In this document: piece by piece, positions 34,876 through 42,916 of the stretch
Position numbering within the stretch: the stretch's first letter is position 1
Layout: each line of letters begins with the position of its first letter
NCBI RefSeq assembly: GCF_002479495.1
Contig: NZ_DLNQ01000005.1
Coordinates: forward strand, 879,276 to 943,275
Reading direction: 5' to 3'
Source: Brevundimonas sp. UBA7506
GTDB lineage: Bacteria > Pseudomonadota > Alphaproteobacteria > Caulobacterales > Caulobacteraceae
Length of the DNA: 64,000 nucleotides
Translations under genes and position numbers: made by a program
Notes under the pieces: generated by a model
Seen by the model: only the letters and a program-made list of their open reading frames with translations
What the model was told of the DNA's origin: nothing
Database searches by the model: none

Positions 34876-36726
34876 TTACTCGGCCGCGAGCTTGGCGGCG
34901 CGGGCCTCTTCCAGACGCTTGGTCAGGGCCGCGTGCTGGCCCCACAGAGCCTTGGGCAGGCGATCGCCGAACTTCTCGTAGAAGGCGGGGATCAGGGCCG
35001 CTTCCTCGGTCCAGACGTCGGCGTCGACGTCCAACAGGATCTTCAGGTCGGCGTCCGACAGGCTCAGGCTCGACAGGTCCAGCGCCGCCTTGGTCGGCAC
35101 GCGGCCGACCGGGGTGTCCACGGCCTCGGCCTTGCCGTCCAGACGCTCGACGATCCACTTCAGCACGCGGGCGTTGTCGCCAAAGCCCGGCCAGACAAAC
35201 TTGCCGTCCTCGTTCTTGCGGAACCAGTTGACGAAGAAGAGGCGCGGCAGCTTCGAGGCGTCGGCCTTCTCGCCCACCTTCAGCCAGTGGCCGAAGTAGT
35301 CGCCCATGTTGTAGCCGCAGAAGGGCAGCATGGCGAAGGGATCGCGGCGCAGTTCGCCGACCTTGTTCTCGGCGGCGGCGGTGCCTTCCGAGGCCACGGT
35401 CGAGCCCATGAAGACGCCGTGCTCCCAGTCGAAGGCTTCCGTCACCAGCGGCACGGCCGAGGCGCGGCGGCCGCCGAACAGGATGGCGTCGATCGGCACG
35501 CCCGCCGGGTCTTCCCACTCGGGCGCGATGGCCGGGCACTGGCCGGCGGGCGCTGCAAAGCGGGCGTTGGGGTGAGCGGCGGGCTCGCCCGAGGCCGGGT
35601 CATGCGGCTGACCCTTCCAGTTGGCCAGGCCTGCGGGCGCTTCCTTGGTCAGGCCTTCCCACCAGACGTCGCCGTCAGCAGTCAGGGCGACGTTGGTGAA
35701 GATGGTGTTCTTCGCCAGGGTCTCGAGCGCGTTCTGATTGGTGTTGCGGCTGGTGCCCGGCGCCACGCCGAAGAAGCCCGCTTCCGGGTTCACGGCGTAC
35801 AGACGACCATCGTCGCCGAAACGCATCCAGGCGATGTCGTCGCCGACCGTCTCGGCCTTCCAGCCGTCCAGCGCCGGTTGCAGCATGGCCAGGTTGGTCT
35901 TGCCGCAGGCGCTCGGGAAGGCGGCGGCCACGTATTTGGACACGCCCTCGGGGCTGGTCAGCTTGAGGATCAGCATGTGCTCGGCCAGCCAGCCCTCGTC
36001 GCGGGCCATGATCGAGGCGATGCGCAGGGCGTAGCACTTCTTGCCCAGCAGGGCGTTGCCGCCGTAGCCCGAGCCGTAGGACCAGATTTCGCGAGTCTCG
36101 GGGAAGTGGACGATCCACTTGTCGTCGTTGCAGGGCCACGGCACGTCGGCTTGACCTTCAGCCAGCGGCGCGCCCAGGGTGTGGACGGCGGGCACGAAGA
36201 CGCCGTCGGCGCCCAGCATGTCCAGCGCGCCCTTGCCCATGCGGGTCATGACGCCCATCGACACGGCGACATAGCCGCTGTCGGTGATCTCGACGCCCAG
36301 GGCGGAGATCTTGGAGCCCAGCGGGCCCATGCAGAACGGCACCACATACATGGTGCGGCCCTTCATGCAGCCGTCGAACAGGCCGTCCAGGCGATCGCGC
36401 ATCTCGATCGGATCGGACCAGTTGTTGGTCGGACCGGCGTCGGCCTCGTCTTCCGAGCAGATGAAGGTGCGGCTCTCGACGCGAGCCACGTCCTTGGGGT
36501 CCGAGGCGGCGTAGTAGCAGCCGGGGCGCTTGGACTGATCCAGTTCCCTCAGCGTGCCCTTGCCGATCAGGTCGGCGATGATGGCCGATTTTTCGGCCTC
36601 GGATCCATCGCACCAATGCACCCGGTCCGGCTTGGTCAGGGCCGCAATCTGCTCGACCCAGGCGATCAGGCCCTTGTGGGCGGTGGGCGCCGGATAGAGT
36701 CCGGGAATCGATACGTCTGCAGTCAC
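34876..36726 (-). CDS. pckG: Phosphoenolpyruvate carboxykinase (GTP)
   Basis: This enzyme converts oxaloacetate and GTP to PEP, GDP and CO2, the entry step of gluconeogenesis from organic acids. At 616 aa it has the length of GTP-type PEPCK. The P-loop-like kinase-1a motif is [13 protein letters not shown], and other family stretches are [35 protein letters not shown] and the mobile C-terminal lid. The start is the GTG at 36726 behind AGGAGA; the frame runs on to 36819 but without conserved residues. A palindromic sequence about 150 bp upstream may regulate it. Confidence 0.95.
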   Translation of the reverse strand: MTADVSIPGLYPAPTAHKGLIAWVEQIAALTKPDRVHWCDGSEAEKSAIIADLIGKGTLRELDQSKRPGCYYAASDPKDVARVESRTFICSEDEADAGPTNNWSDPIEMRDRLDGLFDGCMKGRTMYVVPFCMGPLGSKISALGVEITDSGYVAVSMGVMTRMGKGALDMLGADGVFVPAVHTLGAPLAEGQADVPWPCNDDKWIVHFPETREIWSYGSGYGGNALLGKKCYALRIASIMARDEGWLAEHMLILKLTSPEGVSKYVAAAFPSACGKTNLAMLQPALDGWKAETVGDDIAWMRFGDDGRLYAVNPEAGFFGVAPGTSRNTNQNALETLAKNTIFTNVALTADGDVWWEGLTKEAPAGLANWKGQPHDPASGEPAAHPNARFAAPAGQCPAIAPEWEDPAGVPIDAILFGGRRASAVPLVTEAFDWEHGVFMGSTVASEGTAAAENKVGELRRDPFAMLPFCGYNMGDYFGHWLKVGEKADASKLPRLFFVNWFRKNEDGKFVWPGFGDNARVLKWIVERLDGKAEAVDTPVGRVPTKAALDLSSLSLSDADLKILLDVDADVWTEEAALIPAFYEKFGDRLPKALWGQHAALTKRLEEARAAKLAAE

Positions 36727-36872
36727 AGTAATGGTCTCCTGAACCGTGCCGCCCGACGATCTGACGCCGTCGTGACGAGTCGGGCGCCGATCACGCCCTG
36801 TTACAGGGCGCAATGCCACCGGAGACGACGTAAGGTCAACCGTTGCTGCAATTCACTCTTGTCGGAATAAAT

Positions 36873-36889
36873 TTGCTGCGTCGCAGCAA
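36873..36889. promoter_or_regulatory. Palindrome between pckG and the DUF938 methyltransferase gene
   Basis: TTGCTGCG-T-CGCAGCAA is a perfect 8-bp inverted repeat around one base. A further TTGCTGCAA half-site lies at 36843. TTGC...GCAA symmetry is typical of XRE/ScfR-like or other metabolic repressors. It could control either divergent gene. Confidence 0.5.
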
Positions 36890-36933
36890 GTTTTCCGGTC
36901 GCGACAGACGACTAGCGGCGATATCACGGACCG

Positions 36934-37569
36934 ATGCGAACCATGGACACCCTGACCGCCCTGCCCGACGGCGCGCTGGCCTCGCCAGCCTCGGTTCGCA
37001 ACGCCGAGCCCATCCTGAAGTTGTTGCGCGCCCATCTGCCCAAAAGCGGACGCGTGCTCGAGATCGCCGCCGGGTCCGGCCAGCACGCCCTGACGTTTTC
37101 CAACGCCCTGCCCGGCCTGGAATGGACCCCCAGCGATCCCAGCCCGGACGCCCGCGCCAGCATCGCCGCCTGGGCCGCTCAGGCTGGGGCCCCAAACCTG
37201 CAAACGCCGCTGGCGCTGGACTGCATGGACCAAACGAGCTGGCCCGAGGGTCAGTTCGAGGCGGTCCTGTGCATCAACATGATCCACATCAGTCCATGGG
37301 CCGCGACCGAAGGCTTGATGAAGCTGGCGGAGCGCGCCCTGCCCCGCCCCGGCGGCCTGCTGTATCTCTATGGGGCCTATCGAGAGGCCGAGATCCCGCT
37401 GACGCCGTCGAACGAGGCGTTTGACGCCAATCTGAAGGCCCGCGATCCAGCCTGGGGCCTGCGTGACCGGGACGAGGTCGTCGCTCTGGCCCGATCGCAT
37501 GGCCTGACGCTGACGCTGCGGACGGAAATGCCCGCCAACAACATCAGCCTTCTGTTCAGACGAACCTAG
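36934..37569 (+). CDS. DUF938 family class I SAM-dependent methyltransferase
   Basis: The 211-aa protein begins with the DUF938 core (NAEPILKLLRAHLPKSGRVL). It has the SAM-binding motif I EIAAGSGQHA (about residues 43-52), the PSDPSPDARASIAAW acidic strand and INMIHISPW. Substrate is unknown; some eukaryotic relatives are annotated as methyltransferase-like. ATG 36934 or the ATG at 36943 is the start. The region 36727-36933 contains the palindrome described above and both promoters. Confidence 0.9.
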   Translation: MRTMDTLTALPDGALASPASVRNAEPILKLLRAHLPKSGRVLEIAAGSGQHALTFSNALPGLEWTPSDPSPDARASIAAWAAQAGAPNLQTPLALDCMDQTSWPEGQFEAVLCINMIHISPWAATEGLMKLAERALPRPGGLLYLYGAYREAEIPLTPSNEAFDANLKARDPAWGLRDRDEVVALARSHGLTLTLRTEMPANNISLLFRRT

Positions 37570-37581
37570 TCAGGCGCGCGA

Positions 37582-38076
37582 TCAGGAAATCGTCGCCACC
37601 ACCGCCGACAGTTCGGCGCGCTCGTTGATCAGCGCGACCTTGCCGCCCTGGAAGACGGCGCCCGGCGCATCCGCCGCCACGCCGAAGGCTTCAGCCGCCA
37701 GGGCCACGCCGTCAGCAAAGGCCAGCACCGGCATGCCCTGAGCCTTGGCCAGACCCAGCAGCGCCTTGACCTGAACCAGGCCAGCCTCGTCCGCCTCGCC
37801 GCCCGGCACGACCACGCCCTTGACCCGTCCGCTGGTGATGTCGTCCGCCGTGGCGGTGGCCAGAACGGGCACGCCGCCGCTGATCAGGCTGGCGTCGCCG
37901 GTGGAGATCGGCGCCAGGGACACGCCGTCAAAGCGCAGCGCTGTCTCCATGTCGCCCAAAGGACCGAAATCCATGCCCTTGCGCATGATCAGGCCCACGC
38001 GCAGACGCACGGGGGCGGGTCGGTTGAAGCCCTGACGAGGGCGTGAAGCGGTCGAGCTGTTGCGTTGAGCGGACAA
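37582..38076 (-). CDS. DJ-1/PfpI-like protein lacking the nucleophile
   Basis: The 164-aa protein resembles the DJ-1/PfpI (class I glutamine amidotransferase-like) fold, with GLIMRKGMDFGPLGDMETAL, the strand GVVVPGGEADE and MPVLAFADGVALAAEAFGV at the nucleophile elbow. Where active members have Cys-His-Gly, this one has A121-D122-G123, and the whole protein contains no cysteine, so peptidase, deglycase or amidotransferase activity by the usual mechanism is excluded. A regulatory or binding role is an inference. It is convergent with the DUF938 gene. Confidence 0.75.
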   Translation of the reverse strand: MSAQRNSSTASRPRQGFNRPAPVRLRVGLIMRKGMDFGPLGDMETALRFDGVSLAPISTGDASLISGGVPVLATATADDITSGRVKGVVVPGGEADEAGLVQVKALLGLAKAQGMPVLAFADGVALAAEAFGVAADAPGAVFQGGKVALINERAELSAVVATIS

Positions 38077-38387
38077 GACGTCTCCTTCAAAGGTTGTCGT
38101 TCAATATTCGATCACCCGCTCGGAACCGATTGGGTGAAATGGCCCTGAAGACAAACTGAAAACGCAAATCGCCGCGTCACGGCGCGGCCGAACGCGATCT
38201 GGATCAGTTTTAAAGGGTGACTGAGCATATAGGCCCGTTGCGCTGAGCGTCAATGTCATAGCGGGACCACTTGATCTCAGCGATATTTAGAAAAGCGCTG
38301 CGAAATCTTTCCGCACATCCGTCGCCTGACGCCTTGCCTGCCCTGGCCCCGGCCTTCTACAGAGCGGCATCTTCGAGGACCGACGCC
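38077..38387. other. Intergenic region, no gene seen
   Basis: This 311-bp gap lies between the divergent DJ-1-like and RsuA-family genes and has lower GC than its surroundings. It contains an imperfect inverted repeat (CACCC/GGGTG, 38112-38136) and a small CGCCG/CGGCG hairpin near 38171. An in-frame extension of the pseudouridine synthase to 38271 is possible but not family-like. Promoters for both genes should lie here; none could be fixed. Confidence 0.5.
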
Positions 38388-39155
38388 ATGGCTTTCACAC
38401 GCACCTATGACGGCCCCGAGCCCGTCCGCATCAACAAGTGGCTGGGGCAGAGCGGCGTCTGCTCTCGTCGCGAGGCCGACGGACTGATCGCGGAGGGCCT
38501 GGTCAGCATCGACGGCGAGGTCGTCACCGACGCCGGCCGCAAGATCGAGCCGGGCCAGACCCTGACCCTGAGCGACAAGGGCGAGGCCGCGCTGGCCTCG
38601 GGCGTCACCATTCTGATCCACAAGCCGATCGGCTATGTCTCGGGCCAGCCCGAACCGGACAAGATCCCCGCCGTGCGTCTGCTGACCGAGGCCAACCGCG
38701 TCGGCGAGGGCGTAGTCCCGGCGGAAGACGCCTCCCTGCCCCCGATCGGCCGACTGGACGAGGATTCGCGCGGCCTGCTGATGCTGTCGTCGGACGGCGT
38801 GGTCGCCAAGGCCGTGATCGGGCCGCAGTCAAACCTGGACAAGGAATACCTGGTCCGCGTCGCCGGCGACGTGACCGAGAAGAAGCTGGCCCTGCTGCGC
38901 CGCGGCCTGATGCTGGACGGACGGGTGTTGAAATACGCCAAGGTCTCGCGCATGGAGCAGAACCGCCTGCGCTTCATCCTGACCGAAGGCCGCAACCGCC
39001 AGATCCGCCGCATGTGCGAGATGGTGGATCTGGAGGTCACGGACCTGCTGCGCATCCGCGTCGGTCCGATCCGGCTGGACAACCTGCCCGAGGGCAAGTG
39101 GCGGATGATCACGCCCGAGGAACGCGACGCCCTGATCAGCGGCGCGATGGGCTGA
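38388..39155 (+). CDS. RsuA/RluB/E/F family pseudouridine synthase
   Basis: This 255-aa rRNA pseudouridine synthase has an N-terminal S4 RNA-binding domain (RINKWLGQSGVCSRREADGL) followed by the catalytic motif PIGRLDEDSRGLLMLSSDG, which holds the essential Asp. HKPIGYVSGQ and EGRNRQIRRMCEMVDLEVTD, typical of the family, come next. Size and KPIGYVSGQ fit the RluF-like branch (23S rRNA) best, but RsuA cannot be excluded. The ATG at 38388 has GAGG upstream. The stop is 3 bp from the convergent regulator's end. Confidence 0.9.
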   Translation: MAFTRTYDGPEPVRINKWLGQSGVCSRREADGLIAEGLVSIDGEVVTDAGRKIEPGQTLTLSDKGEAALASGVTILIHKPIGYVSGQPEPDKIPAVRLLTEANRVGEGVVPAEDASLPPIGRLDEDSRGLLMLSSDGVVAKAVIGPQSNLDKEYLVRVAGDVTEKKLALLRRGLMLDGRVLKYAKVSRMEQNRLRFILTEGRNRQIRRMCEMVDLEVTDLLRIRVGPIRLDNLPEGKWRMITPEERDALISGAMG

Positions 39156-39157
39156 GG

Positions 39158-39454
39158 TCAGTCGGCGACGATCCCGGCCAGCCGGGTCAGTTCCGATACA
39201 TGGGCGGCGAAGGCCGTCTTGCCGTCCGGGGTCAGCGCCAGCCAGGTGCGCTGACGCCCCCCCGCCGCCGCCTTGCGGACCTTGAGATAGCCCGCCTCCT
39301 CCAGTTGCTTCACGTGCTTGGACAGGACGGAGTCCGACACGGCGATGGCGTCGCGCACCGTGGCGAACTCCACCTCGTCGGCGACCGACAGCATGGCGCA
39401 GATCTGCAGACGGCCTGGCGCGTGAATGACAGCGTCAAAGACAGGCGCTCTCAC
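39158..39454 (-). CDS. Winged-helix transcriptional regulator (HTH_34/ArsR-MarR-like)
   Basis: The 98-aa protein is a single winged-helix domain: RAPVFDAVIHAPGRLQICAM and EFATVRDAIAVSDSVLSKHV (recognition helix about residues 36-52), then QLEEAGYLKVRKAAAGGRQR and the wing TWLALTPDGKTA. This is the pattern of the stand-alone wHTH family found beside membrane proteins. The start is GTG 39454, overlapping the stop of the upstream membrane gene (GTGA). The operon is preceded by two TTTCC-N5-GGAAA palindromes that are the likely binding sites, which suggests autoregulation. Confidence 0.85.
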   Translation of the reverse strand: MRAPVFDAVIHAPGRLQICAMLSVADEVEFATVRDAIAVSDSVLSKHVKQLEEAGYLKVRKAAAGGRQRTWLALTPDGKTAFAAHVSELTRLAGIVAD

Positions 39455-39900
39455 GGCATGCTCCGAACATCGATGCGATATAGCCGCATCCAAACCCGCA
39501 TGCCGATCACGCCCAGACAGGCGGCGACGGCGCCGTTCAGTAAGGGAACCCAGGCCAGTCCCTGCATGCGCCCAGCCCAGATACTGAGCAACATAAGCCC
39601 GACCAGGACCACCCCTAGCCCGATCGCGGCCCAACGTGCGCGCTTGGGACTGTAACCATTGACCCAGACGCCGGTGTGGGCCTGCCATTTCCGCATGATG
39701 ATCACCAGGATGGTGATCGCCACGGTCACGCAGACGATGCTGATCGGCGTTGGAAACCCCTGCCCGGCCACCAGCAAGGCGCAGGAAGCCGCATAACCGG
39801 CATCATACCACCACGGCCAATATTCCATTTTTCCAAGAGCTTGCTCTCGGCCTTCGAGAACGAGTGCGAGCGCCTCCTGGGGCGTCTGTTCCACGGGCAT
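39451..39900 (-). CDS. Four-helix membrane protein of unknown function
   Basis: This 149-aa protein has about four predicted transmembrane helices (for example GYAASCALLVAGQGF, ISIVCVTVAITILVIIM, WAAIGLGVVLVGLMLLSIWA, and LNGAVAACLGVIGMRVWM) and a polar N-terminal segment with MEYWPWWYDA. I recognise no named family. It is translationally coupled to the wHTH regulator. Pairs of a small integral membrane protein and a winged-helix regulator recur in bacteria, and a sensing role is possible but unproven. Confidence 0.8.
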   Translation of the reverse strand: MPVEQTPQEALALVLEGREQALGKMEYWPWWYDAGYAASCALLVAGQGFPTPISIVCVTVAITILVIIMRKWQAHTGVWVNGYSPKRARWAAIGLGVVLVGLMLLSIWAGRMQGLAWVPLLNGAVAACLGVIGMRVWMRLYRIDVRSMP

Positions 39901-39916
39901 TGCGATCCTCCATCAC

Positions 39917-39980
39917 TTTCCAGATAGGAAAATGATGCTGACTTTCCATACCGTCAAGTCATAAGTTTCCAGGTTGGAAA
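39917..39980. promoter_or_regulatory. Two TTTCC-N5-GGAAA palindromic operators plus a half-site
   Basis: TTTCC-AGATA-GGAAA (39917-39931) and TTTCC-AGGTT-GGAAA (39966-39980) flank a TTTCCAT half-site (39943-39949). All lie in an AT-rich gap upstream of the membrane/wHTH operon, with palindrome centres 49 bp apart. The second abuts the ATP12 stop codon. Confidence 0.7.
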
Positions 39981-39981
39981 A

Positions 39982-40746
39982 TTAAGACCGCAACGCCTCG
40001 AACCACCGCTGCAACAGGGTCGCCTCGGCGCGGTGGGCGTCGATGCGGGCGGCGGCTTCCTCGTCCACGCCCCAGCGCTCTTCCGTGAAGGCCTCGTCCA
40101 GACGCGACAGGTCCAGCGCCGCCGCGCCGGAAAGCGCTCCGCGCTGCACGGCCAGCCCGAGCACCGCCGAACCGAACAGCGGCACCGCTGTCGCCAGGCC
40201 GGTCAGGGCGTGGTCGTCCATCTCCAGCGCCAGCGCCTTGACCCGCTCCAGCGCCTCGGGGGCCTGAGGCCGGTGGACAATGCCCTCGGCGGTGTGCAGG
40301 ACCACGTCCAACTCGCGCGCCGCCCAGTCGCGCCACGGCCCCCATTCGGCCTGCTGGCGCTCGATCAGGTTCGCCGGATGTTCGGCCAGGTAGCAGATGA
40401 CGTCCGACCCGGCGTAGGCGGCGATCTCGGCGGCTACCGGCTCGCGCGTCTGGCTGACCCGGTCGATAGCGGTCGAAGCCAGACGGGTAGCGGGCATGGT
40501 CCCCGGCTCTACGAACTCGCCTTGCGCCGCCCATTCGTCCGCGACCAGTTGCGCGGCGGCCTCGGTCGGCAGAGTCAGGGTGTTTCCCGCCGGGGTCTTG
40601 GGCGTCCGCCCGTCCAGACGCACGGTCCAGCCGGCGTCGCCTCTGGTCACATCAACGGCTTTCCAGAAGCGTTTGACGCGCTCCTCGGACTCGCGAAAGC
40701 CCTTGCGGGCGGCGACGTTGGGATCAAGCGGGGGGATGTGGGACAT
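39982..40746 (-). CDS. ATP12 family F1-ATPase assembly chaperone
   Basis: The 254-aa protein matches ATP12, which binds the F1 alpha subunit during ATP synthase assembly in mitochondria and Alphaproteobacteria. Family stretches are RFWKAVDV followed by GWTVRLDGRTPKTPAGNTL, LVADEWAAQG, MPATRLASTAIDRV and the Ser/Tyr-rich region SDVICYLAEHPANLIERQ. There are no membrane segments or signal. It is last in a run of co-directional genes: rluC, the TPR oxygenase and the HAD gene lie upstream, with an 11-bp gap to the HAD gene. Confidence 0.94.
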   Translation of the reverse strand: MSHIPPLDPNVAARKGFRESEERVKRFWKAVDVTRGDAGWTVRLDGRTPKTPAGNTLTLPTEAAAQLVADEWAAQGEFVEPGTMPATRLASTAIDRVSQTREPVAAEIAAYAGSDVICYLAEHPANLIERQQAEWGPWRDWAARELDVVLHTAEGIVHRPQAPEALERVKALALEMDDHALTGLATAVPLFGSAVLGLAVQRGALSGAAALDLSRLDEAFTEERWGVDEEAAARIDAHRAEATLLQRWFEALRS

Positions 40747-40757
40747 GGGACAGTCTT

Positions 40758-41435
40758 CTAGGCGGCGATTGCGGTAGAGGCGAAGCGATCCAGCGCCGCC
40801 TCCAGGTCAGGACAGTCGACGGCGACGTGATGCGCGCCCGCCGCGACCTGTTCCTCATGCGTATGGAAGCCCCAGCCGACGCCCAGCGGATGCGCGCCGG
40901 CGTTCAGCGCCATCAGGATGTCATGGCTGGTGTCGCCGATCATGACGGTCGAGGCGGCGTCTGCCCCGCAAGCGGTCATGGCGGCGAACAGCATGGCCGG
41001 ATCGGGCTTGCCCGGACCGTCGGCGGCGCAATGGCTGGACAAGAACAGTTGGCTCCATTCCAGACGCGCCAGGTTGCGGGCCACGCCACGCCGGTTCTGC
41101 CCCGTCGCCAGCGACAGGCGCCAGCCGTCGCGCTTCAGACGGCGCAGGGTGTCCATGACCCCGGGATAGAGGGGCTCCTCGTGCCCGGCGTCGTACATGG
41201 CGCGGAAGCTGGCCTGAAAAGCCGCGACGAAATCGGCCAGCTCCGCCAGCGTCAGATCGGGCTCCAGCACGTGCAACGCCTTGTCCAGCGACAGGCCGAC
41301 GATCTGCCGCACGCGATCATAGGAGGGTTCGGGCAGGCCCAGGACCCTCGCCGCCTCGCACGAGGCCCGATGGATCGAGGCCCGACTGTCCACCAAGGTG
41401 CCGTCGATGTCGAAAACAGCGAGCGGGCGCATCAT
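40758..41435 (-). CDS. HAD-IA hydrolase (phosphoglycolate phosphatase-like)
   Basis: This 225-aa HAD phosphatase has motif I FDIDGTLVDS (nucleophile D9 and acid D11), motif II SLATGQNRR, motif III GKPDPAM and motif IV MIGDTSHDILMALNAG, with a helical cap after motif I. Gph-like relatives dephosphorylate 2-phosphoglycolate, but specificity is uncertain. Its start overlaps the oxygenase stop (ATGA), placing it in the crcB-rluC-oxygenase-HAD-ATP12 operon. Confidence 0.92.
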   Translation of the reverse strand: MMRPLAVFDIDGTLVDSRASIHRASCEAARVLGLPEPSYDRVRQIVGLSLDKALHVLEPDLTLAELADFVAAFQASFRAMYDAGHEEPLYPGVMDTLRRLKRDGWRLSLATGQNRRGVARNLARLEWSQLFLSSHCAADGPGKPDPAMLFAAMTACGADAASTVMIGDTSHDILMALNAGAHPLGVGWGFHTHEEQVAAGAHHVAVDCPDLEAALDRFASTAIAA

Positions 41436-42916
41436 GCGGGAACCACGTCAAAGGCGATGGTCAGGCGCGTCTCGTCGCCGGTGAAAGGCACGGTCCCGTG
41501 CCACATATAGGAGGGAAACAGCACCAGCTTGCCCGGCTCCGGCTTCTCGAAATGCTCAGGCGGCGTGGAAGCGGCACAGTCGAACGGCGGCGCGCCGAAG
41601 CCGATCCAGCCCTCGCGCCCGCCCGCGTCGACGGCGGCTGGCAGGTCGATATAGCAGGCCGAGGACAGCCAGCCCTCGGGGTGGACGTGGGGCGCATGGT
41701 ACCCGTTCGGCGCCAGTTGCACCGACCAGCAGCCCGACAGGCGATAGGCGCCCGTATTGCGTCGCCGCAGAGGATCGTCGCCGGCGCCGAGGCGCGCGAT
41801 ATAGCCTTTGATCGGGCCGTCGATGGCGACGAAGAAGGCCTGAATGGCCGGATCGTCGCTGGATCGCAAATCAACCGGTGTTTGGGTGCCGTGCCGCAGG
41901 CTCTGCCCCACGGGATGGGTCTTGAGCGTATGCAGACGACGCAGGGCGACCGCGAGATCCTTCAGGTAGGCGGTCAGGTCGCTCCAGCCCTCGGGCGTGT
42001 CGATCGTCGCGCCCTGCACGAAGGCGTCATAGTCGTTCAGCCGTGCGCCGCCGGTCACGCCCGCCAGCCGCTCATATGTGGCCTGCAGCGACAACCAGTT
42101 CTGATCGTCCGCCGCCCTGACGGTTTGCGCAAGCAAGGCCGCGACGTGATCCAGCTCTCCGCGCGCCAGGCGGATCTCGGCCAGCTTCAGCACGACGACG
42201 GGGTGACCCGGCGCCCCGGCTACGGCCGCCTCGGCGTATTGCAAGGCCAGGTCCAGATCGAATGAAAGGGCCGCACTAGCCGCGGCCAGATCGATCCCGG
42301 CGTCCCTCGCCCCGCCCTCGACCAGAGCGCTCAGGACTTCGCGCGGCGTCGAGCCCATATACTCCATCAACAGGGCCATCAGGCGACGAAGCCCGCTGTC
42401 GCGCGACGCCCGGTCCAGTTCCTCGCGAACGGGGCTCAGAGCCAGGGCGGCGTCCGCCGTTCGCATCCAGATCAGTTGCGCCAGTTCGCGAAGGGCCTCG
42501 GCATAGGCCGGTCGACGCGCGACCGCCTGACGATAGGCCTGTTCCGCGTCGTCATGCCTCTCCTGCCCGGCCAGCGCGCGGGCCATCACCAGCCAGGTCT
42601 CCGGAGCATTCCCGCCCTTTGCGAAGGCGCGACGGACCGCGGCCTCGGCCTCGGCATATCTGCGCATGTCGCCCAGAAGCGCCGCCAGGTTATGCTCCGA
42701 CACGCTGCTGGCCGGCCTGGCCTCGACCTGAGCGACGCGCAGGGCCAGAGCTTCGTCCAGCCGTCCCAACCGCTTGAGCAGATCGGCCTGCATCGGCCGG
42801 GTCTCCGCCGCGTCCGGCCCCGCCTGCAAAGCCGCCAGGGCTTCGTCGAGGCGTCCGGCCGCGATCAGCCCGTCGATGGCCGCTCGATCCGGGTTGGGAC
42901 GACCGTCGTGGCTCAT
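41432..42916 (-). CDS. TPR protein with C-terminal 2OG-Fe(II) oxygenase domain
   Basis: The 494-aa protein has an N-terminal array of tetratricopeptide-like repeats (residues about 15-290, for example LGRLDEALALRVAQVEARPA, YAEAEAAVRRAFAKGG). A C-terminal 2OG-Fe(II) oxygenase domain follows, with likely iron ligands H410/H412 (APHVHPEGWLS) and H473 (YMWHGTVPF) and the cosubstrate-binding Arg in ETRLTIAFDVV. The architecture resembles putative protein hydroxylases; the substrate is unknown. ATG 42916 overlaps the rluC stop (ATGA). The longer frame to 43384 is an in-phase overlap with rluC and is not used. Confidence 0.88.
   Translation of the reverse strand: MSHDGRPNPDRAAIDGLIAAGRLDEALAALQAGPDAAETRPMQADLLKRLGRLDEALALRVAQVEARPASSVSEHNLAALLGDMRRYAEAEAAVRRAFAKGGNAPETWLVMARALAGQERHDDAEQAYRQAVARRPAYAEALRELAQLIWMRTADAALALSPVREELDRASRDSGLRRLMALLMEYMGSTPREVLSALVEGGARDAGIDLAAASAALSFDLDLALQYAEAAVAGAPGHPVVVLKLAEIRLARGELDHVAALLAQTVRAADDQNWLSLQATYERLAGVTGGARLNDYDAFVQGATIDTPEGWSDLTAYLKDLAVALRRLHTLKTHPVGQSLRHGTQTPVDLRSSDDPAIQAFFVAIDGPIKGYIARLGAGDDPLRRRNTGAYRLSGCWSVQLAPNGYHAPHVHPEGWLSSACYIDLPAAVDAGGREGWIGFGAPPFDCAASTPPEHFEKPEPGKLVLFPSYMWHGTVPFTGDETRLTIAFDVVPA

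Noticed and set aside
34453..36870. 805-codon frame antisense to pckG and the oxidase
   Set aside because: Antisense to two well-supported genes without domain evidence.
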